The notes: generated by a model from the letters alone, not told the origin. Shown: positions 9,095-17,950, counted from the stretch's first letter. The stretch is 26,803 bases of DNA from Gammaproteobacteria bacterium (GCA_027451085.1 DAIDKA010000141.1:1-26803); one strand, 5' to 3'. Translations and numbers: made by a program.

Positions 9095-11824
9095 ATGCGA
9101 GTTTCAGCATGGGTCCGTGGCGTCATTGCCGGCAGCAGCCGGAATCTCGGGTACGGCTTGATCGCGGGGTTGGCCATCACGGCCGTCGGCGCCCAGGCGC
9201 AGCAGGCGCCGGGCTCGCAGCAGCCGCCTGCCGCCAGTGACGACTCCGGCGGTCTGCAGGAAGTCGTCGTGACCGCCGAGCGCCGTTCCGAGAACGTGCA
9301 GAATGTGCCGATCGCAATCTCCGCCTTCACCGCCGAGTCTCTGCAGACGCGCAATCTCACAGACGTCCAGACCCTCGGCAACCTGACTCCGGGCGTGAAC
9401 CTCGACGCCGGCGCACCGTTCTCCGGCGACCGCTCGGTGCTGTCAGCTTCGATCCGCGGCGTAGGCCAGGACGACTTCGCCTTCAACATGAATCCGGCCG
9501 TCGGCGTATACCTCGATGGCGTGTACCTGGCGCGCACCATCGGCGCCAACCAGAACCTGCTGGACGTCGACCGCGTCGAGATCCTCAAGGGCCCGCAGGG
9601 CACGCTGTTCGGCGCCAACACCGAGGGCGGTGCCATCAGCATCGTGACCCACACCCCGGGCAATGACTTCAGTGTGACCGGGCAGATCACCGGCGGCAGC
9701 TATGACCGCCGCGACGTCGGTTTCACCGCCGACATTCCGATCATCTCGAACACGCTGCTGTCCACCATCACGGTGTCCTCGCAGAACCGCAATGGCTACG
9801 TGAACGTGGTGCCGTATCCCAGCAACACGCCCATGGGTTCCGAGCCTTATGTGGTGGACTCACAGACCGCCTATCCCAAGGCCGGCTATCAAACCAGCGA
9901 CAACTATGGCGGCTACGGCGTCACCACCATCCGCGGCAAGCTGCTGTGGAACGCGTCCGACAAGGACACGGTGACCTTCACCTCCGACTGGAACCACCAG
10001 GCGCAGACGGCGCTGCCCTACATGGTGCTGGGAACCTACGCGGGCAACCTGGGTGCCTCGACGTTCTCCACGCTGTACAACCTGTGCATCGGCAACACCG
10101 CGAGCACCATCAACTCGGCCATCGCCGCCGCGGGTGGCCCGCCGGTGGGCACGACGGCCAACACCGGCTTTGCTTCCTACTGCTCCCGCCCGCGCGCATC
10201 CGTTCCGGGCCTTTCCTCCGGCGGTGCACCGCTGCTGGGCGCAGGTTATGTCGGCAATCCGGCTTCATCCACCATGCCGGTGGGCACGTACAATCCGGCG
10301 TTGAACGCCGCCCTGCTCGGCACCGCGGGCTATCTGGGTTCAAACTCGCCACGGCTGTACCTGGATGCCCAGGCGGAAGGGGCCACCAACAACCCGTACA
10401 ACGACACCACCTATGCCAACGGGCCGGATTTTGCCGACAACGACTATTTCGGCTTCGCGGTCACGGAGCAGCACCAGTTCAACGATGATGTGTCGCTGAA
10501 GTCAATCAGCGCTTACCGCCAGATCGTATGGCAGATCGGCACGGATCTCGACGGCTCGCCGGAGACCTGGCAGGAGGTCAGTGACCACCAGCACCAGTGG
10601 CAGGTGTCGCAGGAGTTCCAGCTGAACGGCAAGGCGCTTGACGATGCCCTGAACTACGTCGGCGGCCTGTATTACTTCGAGGAGGCCGGCTTTGTGCACG
10701 ACTACGTGCCGTTCGAGGGCCTGCTGTACGTATATGATTTTGCCAACGATGTGAACAACAAAAACGAGGCCGCATTCCTCCATGCCGACTATCGCCTGGG
10801 GAACTGGGGGTTCACCGCCGGCGGCCGCTACACCGATGTTCAGGAAGAGTTCATCGGCGGTCAAGGCGACCTCAACGGCTTCGCTCCTGGCGCGGGGCCG
10901 GCGGCCACCGGGTATGCGTTGCCGGTGGGCACCGTGGTCCACTACTTCCCGCCGGGCGACAACCACCAGTCCTGGAAGGTCTTCGATCCCACGATGGGCG
11001 CGCAGTACCATTTCAATGACGACGTCATGGGTTACATCAGCTGGGGCAAGGGCTTCAAGGCGGGCGGCTGGACCACGCGCCTGTCGGCCGTCGTGCCGGC
11101 TGCGGACGAGTACCAGACCCAGTACTCGCCGGAGTACACCAAGACCTGGGAACTGGGCGTGAAGTCCGACTGGTTCGACCGCCACCTGCAGGCGAACGCC
11201 GCGGTTTACTACACGGACTACACCGGCATCCAGCTGAACGTGCAGCAGGGCATCTCGCCGGTTTATATGAACGCCGGCGACGCCAAGATCAAGGGCGCCG
11301 AGCTGGAATTGAAGGCCGTGGTCGGTGGTGGCCTGACTTTGGATGCCGATGCGTCGTACATCGACGCCTATTACACCAGTGTCAACCCGAATGCCTTCAT
11401 TCCGCAGTACCCGACGGCTACGGGGGTGGCGGTGCCGGGTGAACCCGGGTCGGCGACCTACAACCCCCTGGATGCCAGGCTGCCCAAGACGCCGAAGTAC
11501 AAGTTCTCGTTCGGACCGCAGTACGACTACCTGCTGGTGAACCAGGGCACGATCCGGCTGGTGGCGGATTACACCTTGATCGCGGGCATGTTCAACGACT
11601 CTCTGAACACGCCGCTGCTGTACCGTGCCGCCACGCACATGCTCGATGCGTCGGTCCACTACATCTCGCCGAGCTCGATGTACGACGTCGCACTCGGCGG
11701 CACCAACCTGACCGATGACCGTTTCATCACGGGCGGTTCCCCGAACTACGGCGCTGGCGAGGTTGGAGGCTATGTCAACGAGCCGCGCGAGTGGTACCTG
11801 CAGCTGACCGCCAAGTTCAAATGA
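9095..11824 (+). CDS. TonB-dependent outer-membrane receptor 1
   Basis: 909 residues from ATG 9095, preceded by AAGGGGAA. The N-terminus is a signal peptide (basic MRVSAWVRG, hydrophobic LGYGLIAGLAITAVG, cleavage after AQA). A TonB-box-like LQEVVVTAERR follows at about residues 52-62, then the plug (VPIAISAFTAESL, SIRGVGQDDFAFNMNPAVGVYLDGVYLAR, VDRVEILKGPQGTLFGANTEGGAISIVT) and a long beta-barrel ending EWYLQLTAKFK. The plug is of the type common in FyuA/CirA-like receptors of environmental Proteobacteria with many paralogues. The cargo cannot be read from sequence and need not be iron. The next two genes encode exported proteins in the same direction. The promoter carries the tandem repeat shared with the carboxylase operon, so uptake of that pathway's substrate is a reasonable inference. 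Confidence 0.9.
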   Translation: MRVSAWVRGVIAGSSRNLGYGLIAGLAITAVGAQAQQAPGSQQPPAASDDSGGLQEVVVTAERRSENVQNVPIAISAFTAESLQTRNLTDVQTLGNLTPGVNLDAGAPFSGDRSVLSASIRGVGQDDFAFNMNPAVGVYLDGVYLARTIGANQNLLDVDRVEILKGPQGTLFGANTEGGAISIVTHTPGNDFSVTGQITGGSYDRRDVGFTADIPIISNTLLSTITVSSQNRNGYVNVVPYPSNTPMGSEPYVVDSQTAYPKAGYQTSDNYGGYGVTTIRGKLLWNASDKDTVTFTSDWNHQAQTALPYMVLGTYAGNLGASTFSTLYNLCIGNTASTINSAIAAAGGPPVGTTANTGFASYCSRPRASVPGLSSGGAPLLGAGYVGNPASSTMPVGTYNPALNAALLGTAGYLGSNSPRLYLDAQAEGATNNPYNDTTYANGPDFADNDYFGFAVTEQHQFNDDVSLKSISAYRQIVWQIGTDLDGSPETWQEVSDHQHQWQVSQEFQLNGKALDDALNYVGGLYYFEEAGFVHDYVPFEGLLYVYDFANDVNNKNEAAFLHADYRLGNWGFTAGGRYTDVQEEFIGGQGDLNGFAPGAGPAATGYALPVGTVVHYFPPGDNHQSWKVFDPTMGAQYHFNDDVMGYISWGKGFKAGGWTTRLSAVVPAADEYQTQYSPEYTKTWELGVKSDWFDRHLQANAAVYYTDYTGIQLNVQQGISPVYMNAGDAKIKGAELELKAVVGGGLTLDADASYIDAYYTSVNPNAFIPQYPTATGVAVPGEPGSATYNPLDARLPKTPKYKFSFGPQYDYLLVNQGTIRLVADYTLIAGMFNDSLNTPLLYRAATHMLDASVHYISPSSMYDVALGGTNLTDDRFITGGSPNYGAGEVGGYVNEPREWYLQLTAKFK

Positions 11825-11840
11825 CTTGATCCCTCAGGCG

Positions 11841-11870
11841 TAGTACACCCCCGGTCCCGGGGGTGTACTA
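11841..11870 (+). terminator. Perfect 14-bp inverted repeat after TonB receptor 1
   Basis: TAGTACACCCCCGG (11841-11854) and CCGGGGGTGTACTA (11857-11870) are exact reverse complements; with a 4-nt loop this is a 13-bp GC-rich hairpin. It starts 16 nt after the receptor stop. There is no T run on either side, so it is either an atypical terminator/attenuator limiting read-through into the next gene, or an mRNA-protecting stem. A second small stem, GCCCCG-gg-CGGGGC (11884-11897), lies just before the next ribosome site. Confidence 0.5.
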
Positions 11871-11911
11871 TTGCGGGGTCTCAGCCCCGGGCGGGGCCGC
11901 AAGGGGGATTG

Positions 11912-12712
11912 ATGAATCAACATAAGACAAGGGCAAACCGGCTGGCCGTGGTGCTGGCCGGGCTGATTGCGGTCACGGTATTGCCCGTGGCCATGGCCGA
12001 TGATGCCGATGCCCCGCCGGTGAAGCTCGACCCCAGCATCCCGGGCAACACCTGGGCGTCAATCGCCAAATTGCCCGACTGGTCCGGCATCTGGGAACTC
12101 GACTGGATGCACAACCGCTCGCTGATGCATGCGACCCCTCCGGATCTGACGCCGGAGTGGCAGGCGAAGTACAACACATATCTTGCAGACCAGAAGAAGG
12201 GCGAGGACCTGCAGGGTTCCTCAGCCAACTGCTTCCCGGTCGGCATGCCGCAGATCATGACCCAGCCGTATCCCATCGAGTTCCTGTTCACTCCCGGGAA
12301 GGTCACGATGATCATCGAGGCCTACCACGAGTGGCGCCAGGTGTTCACCGATGGCCGCAAGCACAGCAGCGATCCCGACCCGCTGTTCCAGGGTGAATCC
12401 ATCGGCCACTGGGAGGGCAAGGGTCCGGGCGCCACGCTGGTGGTCGACACCATCAGCTTCGCCCCCACCAACCAGATCGGCCCCGGCATCGGCCACGGCG
12501 ACCAGCTGCATATCGTGGAGCGCATCCGCCGCCTGGACGCCAAGTACATGGAGATCACCACCACCATCACCGACCCCAAGGTGCTGCAGAAGCCCTGGAC
12601 CCAGGTGCGCACCTACCGCAAGGACCCGGGTGATCTGCACGAATACGAGTGCGAACAGAACAACCGCGACAGCGCCGATGCCGAAGGCCGGCCCGGCGAG
12701 CGTGTGAACTAG
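11912..12712 (+). CDS. Exported conserved protein of unknown function
   Basis: 266 residues; ATG 11912 is chosen over TTG 11909 because of the well-placed AAGGGGG. A signal peptide is clear (MNQHKTRANRLAVVLAGLIAVTVLPVAMA, cleaved after AMA). The mature part has DWSGIWELDW near its start, then an ANCFPVGMPQIM segment, GESIGHWEGKGPGATLVVDTISF, and PWTQVRTYRKDPGDLHEYECEQNNRD near the end. These features recur in a family of uncharacterised periplasmic proteins that often sit beside TonB receptors and DUF6152 proteins in Sphingomonads and Steroidobacter-like bacteria; that is from memory, not a search. The beta-rich pattern suggests a lipocalin-like or ligand-binding fold, but no catalytic motif is visible. 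It lies 23 nt before the next gene and is probably co-transcribed with it. Confidence 0.75.
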   Translation: MNQHKTRANRLAVVLAGLIAVTVLPVAMADDADAPPVKLDPSIPGNTWASIAKLPDWSGIWELDWMHNRSLMHATPPDLTPEWQAKYNTYLADQKKGEDLQGSSANCFPVGMPQIMTQPYPIEFLFTPGKVTMIIEAYHEWRQVFTDGRKHSSDPDPLFQGESIGHWEGKGPGATLVVDTISFAPTNQIGPGIGHGDQLHIVERIRRLDAKYMEITTTITDPKVLQKPWTQVRTYRKDPGDLHEYECEQNNRDSADAEGRPGERVN

Positions 12713-12735
12713 GAACCCGGAGAGAGACCGCTGTT

Positions 12736-13140
12736 ATGAACAAGATCATCGTCACCACCGCCATCCTGGCCCTGGGCGCTGCCGGCACCGCATGGGCGCA
12801 CCATTCCACGGCGATGTTCGACATGAAGACGGACGTCACCCTGGACGGCACCATCAAGGACTTCCAGTGGACCAATCCCCACACCTGGATCGTGTTCGAC
12901 GTCCCCAACGCCAGCGGCGGCCTGGATGAGTACGGCATCGAGGGCATGAGCCCGAACTACCTGTCCCGCAATGGCTGGAGCAAGCACAGCCTCAATCCGG
13001 GGGACAAGGTCCAGCTGGTCATCCACCCGCTCAAGGACGGCCGCAAGGGCGGCTTCAACGTCAGTGTCAAGCTCGCCGATGGCAAGGTAATCTACAACCT
13101 GCCGCGCGCGCCGGGCCAGACGCCCGAGAACACCCGCTGA
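12736..13140 (+). CDS. DUF6152 family exported protein
   Basis: 134 residues, ATG 12736 after a CGGAGAG ribosome site. The signal peptide is MNKIIVTTAILALGAAGTAWA, and the mature protein begins HHSTAMFDMKTDVTLDGTIKDFQWTNPHTWIVFDV, the hallmark of DUF6152 (HHS...F, then GTI..f.W.NPH). The remainder is a small beta-barrel-like pattern ending GDKVQLVIHPLKDGRKGGFNVSVKLADGKVI. Function unknown; the HH start could bind a metal, though nothing in this sequence tests that. It forms a pair with the preceding gene, downstream of TonB receptor 1, which suggests a periplasmic handling step for the same imported compound. It converges on the GGDEF-EAL gene; the 73-bp gap has no clear terminator. Confidence 0.85.
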   Translation: MNKIIVTTAILALGAAGTAWAHHSTAMFDMKTDVTLDGTIKDFQWTNPHTWIVFDVPNASGGLDEYGIEGMSPNYLSRNGWSKHSLNPGDKVQLVIHPLKDGRKGGFNVSVKLADGKVIYNLPRAPGQTPENTR

Positions 13141-13213
13141 CAGGCCTCCGTCCGGTGCAGCCGGTGCCGCGCGGACTGGCAATTGCCGCCGGCCACGCCG
13201 ACTGCGCCGCCAT

Positions 13214-15292
13214 CTAAGGCAGATGCGCGCCCGAGCGCAGCATGGCCGCGAATTGCTCGGCCGGGACCGGCGTGCTGAAGTAGTTGCCCTGGATCTCGTC
13301 GCAGTGGTGTTCGCGCAGGAAATCGCACTGCTGTCTGGTCTCGACCCCTTCCGCGATGACGTTGAACTTCAGGTTGTGGGCCAGGGAGATCACCGCCAGG
13401 ACGATGGTCTCGTTTTCCTTCTCCATCAGCATGTTGCGGATGAAGGACTGGTCGATCTTGAGCGTGTCGATGCGAAAGCGCTTGAGGTAGCTCAGACTGG
13501 AGTGGCCGGTACCGAAGTCGTCGATCGACAGCTTCACGCCCAGGGCCCGCAGCTGGCTGAAGGTGGATACCACTTTGTCGATGTCCTGGGCGATCAGGCT
13601 CTCGGTGAGCTCCAGCTCCAGCATCTGCGGCGGCAGCCCGGTTTCCTGCAAGGTCTGGGTAGTCCAGGAGGCCACGTCCTGCTGCACGAATTGTCGCGCC
13701 GAGATGTTGACCGCCAGCCGCACCGGTGGCAGGCCGGCGTCGAGCCAGGCCTTCGCCTGCTGGCATGCGGTGTGCAAAACCCAGTCGCTGATGGGCACGA
13801 TCAGCCCGCAGTCCTCGGCAATAGGGATGAACTTCGTGGGTGACACCAGGCCGAGCTCCGGATGCTGCCAGCGCACCAGGGCTTCGCAGCCGGTGATCTG
13901 GCCGCTCGCCAGGCTGACCTTGGGTTGATAGAGCAGCCGCAGCTGCCCCGCGGGGACCGCGCCGCGCAGCCGTGTCTCCAGGTCGATGCGCAGCTGCGTT
14001 TCGGCGCTCATCTCGCGCGAGAAGAACTGGCAGATGTTGCGGCCCAGGCTCTTGGCGCGGTACATGGAGACGTCGGCATTGCTGATCAGCGCCTCGGCGG
14101 TGTCTCCATCGTCGGGAAAAATGCAGGCGCCCATGCTGCCTGACAGATGCACTTCGCGACCGTCGACCACCAGCCGGCTGTTGACGCAGGCCACGACCTG
14201 CCCGGCCACGGCGTGAGCGTCCTCGGCATCGTTCAGGTCCGGTAGCAGGATCAGGAACTCGTCGCCACCATAACGGGCGACGGTGGCGGTCTCGCCGACC
14301 AGTGACAGCAGCCGCTGGCCCACCGCGCGCAGCACGGCGTCGCCGAACAGGTGGCCGTAGCCGTCGTTGACGACCTTGAACCGGTCGAGGTCCAGGTACA
14401 ACAGTGCGAACGGCCGGCCATTCGCGCGCGCCTGGACGATCTGATGTGCGATGCGTTCCTGGATCAGATTGCGGTTAGGAAGGTCGGTCAGGGCGTCGTA
14501 GATCGCCAGGTGGTGCAGGCGCTGCTCGGCGCGCCGGCGTTCGCTGATGTCGGTGCCGATGCCCATGAATCCGAGCCTGCCACCATGCTCGAACCGGACC
14601 CCGGTCAAAAGGTAAGGCAGCCGGTGTCCGTCCTTGAGCAGGAAATCCACCTCCACCCGGGATTCGCCCTGTTCAAAAACGTCACGAATCCGGCTGCGGA
14701 CCAGAGTCCTGTCTTCCTCGGCGAAGAACGCCATCGGATCGATGACCGCCAGCTCAGCGGCGGAATAGCCGCTGATCTGCTCCAGGTTATGGTTCCAGCG
14801 CACCATGCGCAGCTGCTCGTCGCAGTGGTAGAACGTGCCGGGCAGGCTGTTGATGAGGGCATCGGAATAGTCGCGTTCCTGCCGCAGCGCCTGTTCCATC
14901 TGGCGGCGCCGGGCGCTGTCGCGGGCCGCCTCGAGCGCGCGCTCCACCGCGGGCAACAGCCGGGTCAGATTCTGCTTCAGCAGGTAGTCCTGCGCACCGA
15001 GCTTCAACGTCTCGACCGCGATTTCCTCGCCGACGGTGCCGGAGATGACGATGACCGGGATATCGAGGCCGCTTTCGGCCACGACTTCCAGTGTGTCCTG
15101 CGCGCTGAAAGAGGGCAGGTAGTAGTCGGACAGGATGAGGTCCCAGCGCCCGTCCGCGAGCGCCGCGCGTAGTGCCTCTCCGGTGTCCACCCGCAGGGCG
15201 GACAGCGCGTAGCCACGCCGCAGCACGTCCTGGATCAGGGCGCTATCGTCATCGGAGTCCTCCACCATGAGGACGCGCAGGGGCTGATTCAT
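13214..15292 (-). CDS. Receiver-PAS-GGDEF-EAL cyclic-di-GMP signalling protein
   Basis: 692 residues on the minus strand. Domains in order: receiver (about 5-120; acidic pocket ED, phospho-acceptor Asp56 in LILSDYYLP, Lys106), PAS (about 140-255), GGDEF (about 260-425, intact GGDEF at 342-346) and EAL (about 435-690). EAL residues are complete: GCEALVRW (469-475), NISARQF, LELTES, DDFGTG (591-596), LKIDQSF (Lys612), AEGVET (Glu648) and QGNYFSTP. The usual RxxD product-inhibition site nine residues before GGDEF is absent (GETA). Both synthesis and breakdown of c-di-GMP are possible, and the sequence does not say which dominates. Its ATG overlaps the stop of the single-domain regulator upstream by 4 nt, so the kinase operon very likely feeds phosphate to this receiver. 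Confidence 0.93.
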   Translation of the reverse strand: MNQPLRVLMVEDSDDDSALIQDVLRRGYALSALRVDTGEALRAALADGRWDLILSDYYLPSFSAQDTLEVVAESGLDIPVIVISGTVGEEIAVETLKLGAQDYLLKQNLTRLLPAVERALEAARDSARRRQMEQALRQERDYSDALINSLPGTFYHCDEQLRMVRWNHNLEQISGYSAAELAVIDPMAFFAEEDRTLVRSRIRDVFEQGESRVEVDFLLKDGHRLPYLLTGVRFEHGGRLGFMGIGTDISERRRAEQRLHHLAIYDALTDLPNRNLIQERIAHQIVQARANGRPFALLYLDLDRFKVVNDGYGHLFGDAVLRAVGQRLLSLVGETATVARYGGDEFLILLPDLNDAEDAHAVAGQVVACVNSRLVVDGREVHLSGSMGACIFPDDGDTAEALISNADVSMYRAKSLGRNICQFFSREMSAETQLRIDLETRLRGAVPAGQLRLLYQPKVSLASGQITGCEALVRWQHPELGLVSPTKFIPIAEDCGLIVPISDWVLHTACQQAKAWLDAGLPPVRLAVNISARQFVQQDVASWTTQTLQETGLPPQMLELELTESLIAQDIDKVVSTFSQLRALGVKLSIDDFGTGHSSLSYLKRFRIDTLKIDQSFIRNMLMEKENETIVLAVISLAHNLKFNVIAEGVETRQQCDFLREHHCDEIQGNYFSTPVPAEQFAAMLRSGAHLP

Positions 15293-15720
15293 GACTTGGG
15301 CTGCTCGTTGAGCAGCAGCCAGTACAGGCCCAGCTGCCGCACGGCCTCGACGAACTCGGGAAAGTTGACCGGCTTGCGTACGTAGCTGTTGCAGCCGAGG
15401 CTATAGCTTGCGATCAGGTCCTGCTCCTCACGCGAGGAGGTGAGGATCACCACAGGCAGCAGCCGTGTGCGCTCATCGCCACGGATACGCCGCAGCACCT
15501 CCAGCCCGTCCACCTTGGGAAGCTTCAGGTCCAGCAGGATGACGTTGGGTCGGCACCCGCCGCAGCCGCCGTCGGTGCCGAACAGCAGGTCCAGGGCCTC
15601 GGCGCCGTCGCGCGCGACCGTCAGCGTGTTGGAGATGTGGTTCTGTTCGAAGGCGAGGCGGGTGAGTTCCTCGTCATCGGGGTTGTCCTCGACCAGAAGA
15701 ATGGTGGTCTTGCTGTTCAT
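15289..15720 (-). CDS. Single-domain response regulator (Rcp1-like CheY fold)
   Basis: 143 residues, minus strand. Complete receiver: ILLVEDNPDDEELT (acidic Glu11/Asp12), phospho-acceptor Asp64 in NVILLDLKLPKVDG, the switch Thr94-Ser95 in VVILTSS, and Lys116 in YVRKPVNF. The NPDDEELT start and the insertion in the middle (GTDGGCGGCRPN) are typical of Rcp1-like regulators that partner phytochrome-type or hybrid kinases. There is no output domain, so it is a phosphate shuttle or sink. Four-nucleotide stop/start overlaps on both sides couple it to the kinase gene before it and the GGDEF-EAL gene after it. Confidence 0.93.
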   Translation of the reverse strand: MNSKTTILLVEDNPDDEELTRLAFEQNHISNTLTVARDGAEALDLLFGTDGGCGGCRPNVILLDLKLPKVDGLEVLRRIRGDERTRLLPVVILTSSREEQDLIASYSLGCNSYVRKPVNFPEFVEAVRQLGLYWLLLNEQPKS

Positions 15721-17720
15721 GCTGAGCCCTGCTCCAGGGTAAACCAGAAGGTCGCGCCCTTGCCGGGTTCGCCACGGGCCGTGATGCGTCCGCCGTGGCG
15801 CGCGATGATGCGCTGCACGGTGGCGAGTCCGATGCCGGTGCCCGGGAATTCCTCCATGCGGTGCAGCCGCTGGAAGGGGCCGAAGAGCTTGCCAGCGTAA
15901 CGGCTATCGAAACCCGCGCCGTTGTCACTGACGGCGAACCCGGGGCTGCCGCCCTCGCTGCTGGCGGTGAAGTCGATCCGGGGCGCGGTACTGCGGGCGG
16001 TGAACTTCCAGGCGTTGCCCAGCAGGTTCTCCAGCGCGATGCGCAGCAGGCGCGAGTCCGCGTCGGCGTGCAGACCGTCCTGTACCTGGATTTGCACCCG
16101 GCGTTCCGGCGCTGACTGCTGCAGCTCTGCGAGGATGGCTCGCGCCATGGCGCTGAGGTCCACGGTGGTGCGATGCATCTGCTCGCGTGACACCCGGGAC
16201 AGGTTCAGAAGGTCATCGATGAGCTCGCCCATGCGTTGGGCGGCCGCGAGCACCCGGTCCAGGTAGTGGCGCGCCGTTTCGACCAGCGCGCCGGCGTGAT
16301 CCCGGGCGATGATCTGGGTGAAGCCCGCGATGCCGCGCAAGGGCGCGCGCAGGTCGTGGGATACGGAATAGCTGAAGGTCTCCAGCTCCTGGTTGAGGTA
16401 CTGCAGGTCGCGGGTGCGGTGCGCGACCCGCTGCTCCAGCTCCGCGTTCAGCGTCAGCAGTTCACGCGTGCGCTGCTGCATGGCCATGGCCATGCGGTCG
16501 AAGGCCTGGCACAGGCGCTGGGTCTCCCGGAACTTGCCGATGGCGGTGGGCGGTTCGCCCTGCAGGGCCTCCGGGCCGTTGTGTTCGATGCGGGTGGCAC
16601 GCTGCTCCAGCTCGGCCAGCGGCCGGGCGAGGTGCCGCGCCATGCGCATCGAGGCCAGAGTCAGCAGCGCCACCGTGGCGAGCCCCGCGCCCAGTACCTG
16701 GTACAGCTGGCGGCGCATCGGCATGCTGATGACCGGGTCAGGTTGCGAGGCGATGACCAGCCAGGAAACTCCGCCACTGAGATCGAGCCGGCGGGCGGCG
16801 ACCCAGCGCCGCTGCCCATTGAGCCGCATCGATCCGGTAAATTCCCGGCCGGAAATGGCCAGGGGGGGGAGCCCGGGGGGCAGGTCAAGTGGCGTGCGCT
16901 CGACGCCGGGGCCGGCAATCAGCCTGGGGGGCGTGCCCAGCTCGATGATCCGCAGCCGGGTCTGGTATTCGGCGTCGAGTGAGCCGACGAACCGGTTCAG
17001 CGCGGGGAGATCCAGGTCTGTGTCCAGTATTCCGAGCAGGTGTCCGGCATCGTCGTGCAGGGCCTGCACGAAGCTCAGTCCCCATGGGTGCGGGCTGTAC
17101 GGCCCGTGGATGACCCACGGGTAGACCGGCATCCAGGCGCCGTCGGCCGGCGCCGACAGTCCCGCCTGGTAGAAAGGATGGGCACGTGGATCGTAGCCGT
17201 CGTTGGGGCGCGCATCCCGCAGCGTGAAACCATGTCGCGTCAGGACATAGACCCGTGTCACGGGGTCCTCGCGCCGCGCGCCCGGATACAGCCATAACAG
17301 CACTGTGCCGTCATCGGTGCGTTCCAGACAGCCGTACTCGCCGGTGACGGGCAGCGCGATGCCCAGGTAGCTGAGCTCGGGGCGCTGCTCGAACGCCGCC
17401 AGCACGTTCTCCAGCGTGAAGCGCAAAGTCGCGGAGCCGACCGGGGGGCTCAATGCGGCCCGCCGCGCCGACGCGGTGGTCATCCTTGCCGCGCCGATCA
17501 GCAGTTGCAGCCGCTCCAGTGACCGGTTCAGCGTTTCATCGATCTGCTGCCGGGCCGATTCCCGGGTGCTGGATATGCCCTGCCACAGCATGCCGACCAG
17601 CAGCACCAGCCCCAGAGCCAGCAGCAGTCCCGAGATGGTCAGGACCAGAGCGCGACCGAAAGGGGGGCGATGGTTGACATCGGTCACTGCCGGGCTCCCG
17701 GCGTAAATCGCCTTCTGCAT
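15717..17720 (-). CDS. Membrane sensor histidine kinase with dCache-like periplasmic domain
   Basis: 667 residues with ATG at 17720; an upstream in-frame start at 17963 would add a stretch unrelated to the family that runs into the opposite promoter. TM1 is about residues 23-46 (LVLTISGLLLALGLVLLVGMLW), followed by a ~290-residue periplasmic region resembling a double Cache sensor (DPRAHPFYQAGL, WMPVYPW, LGILDTDLDL), TM2 about 338-358, HAMP, a coiled coil and HisKA with His455 in FSYSVSHDLRAPLRGI. The ATPase has N box LENLLGNAWKFT, G1 DNGAGFD and G2 GTGIGLA. FSYSVSHDLRAPLRGI is characteristic of kinases that pair with Rcp1-like regulators. Cache domains usually bind small organic ligands. The gene is divergent from TonB receptor 2, so sensing a compound taken up there is possible but unproven. 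Confidence 0.92.
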   Translation of the reverse strand: MQKAIYAGSPAVTDVNHRPPFGRALVLTISGLLLALGLVLLVGMLWQGISSTRESARQQIDETLNRSLERLQLLIGAARMTTASARRAALSPPVGSATLRFTLENVLAAFEQRPELSYLGIALPVTGEYGCLERTDDGTVLLWLYPGARREDPVTRVYVLTRHGFTLRDARPNDGYDPRAHPFYQAGLSAPADGAWMPVYPWVIHGPYSPHPWGLSFVQALHDDAGHLLGILDTDLDLPALNRFVGSLDAEYQTRLRIIELGTPPRLIAGPGVERTPLDLPPGLPPLAISGREFTGSMRLNGQRRWVAARRLDLSGGVSWLVIASQPDPVISMPMRRQLYQVLGAGLATVALLTLASMRMARHLARPLAELEQRATRIEHNGPEALQGEPPTAIGKFRETQRLCQAFDRMAMAMQQRTRELLTLNAELEQRVAHRTRDLQYLNQELETFSYSVSHDLRAPLRGIAGFTQIIARDHAGALVETARHYLDRVLAAAQRMGELIDDLLNLSRVSREQMHRTTVDLSAMARAILAELQQSAPERRVQIQVQDGLHADADSRLLRIALENLLGNAWKFTARSTAPRIDFTASSEGGSPGFAVSDNGAGFDSRYAGKLFGPFQRLHRMEEFPGTGIGLATVQRIIARHGGRITARGEPGKGATFWFTLEQGSA

Positions 17721-17731
17721 GACGCATGCCC

Positions 17732-17746
17732 CGCTGATTTTCAGCG
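17732..17746. promoter_or_regulatory. Inverted repeat CGCTGA-ttt-TCAGCG before the kinase gene
   Basis: Perfect 6-bp arms with a 3-bp spacer, ending 11 bp from the kinase start codon on the minus strand. It could be an operator or a small mRNA stem close to the ribosome site; no ribosome-binding sequence of normal strength is visible between it and the ATG. The site is short and could be chance. Confidence 0.3.
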
Positions 17747-17796
17747 TACTAGAGCACGGCGGAAATGGGGCGTCAAACCACCGGGCGTCTTTCAAA

Positions 17797-17834
17797 TGCG
17801 CTGGCAGCCCGCTTTTGCACTGACATACGCGCAG
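17797..17834 (+). promoter_or_regulatory. Tandem direct repeat, candidate AraC-family operator for TonB receptor 2
   Basis: TGCGCTG at 17797 and TGCACTG at 17816 are 19 bp apart, the same period as before TonB receptor 1. The right copy, TTGCACTGACATACGCGCAG (17815-17834), matches 8939-8958 at 16 of 20 positions. It lies 116 nt before the receptor start. The left copy matches well only in its first nine bases. Confidence 0.5.
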
Positions 17835-17950
17835 ATGGTCCCCGGCCGCGTTACCCTGGGGCCACGTGGAGCCGGGGGCAGGGCCGGCTTCTTGCGGGTA
17901 TTCTCCATGCCCCCGTTTCCACCCAGATAAAAAAAACCGGGGGGAAACAG

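Noticed and set aside
10502..11659. Antisense open frame of 385 codons inside TonB receptor 1
   Set aside because: Composition-driven shadow of the barrel-coding region; no family likeness.
16862..16880. G7 and G6 runs inside the kinase gene as a phase-variation tract
   Set aside because: The frame is intact, the runs encode Pro-rich linker residues, and such runs are common at this GC content.
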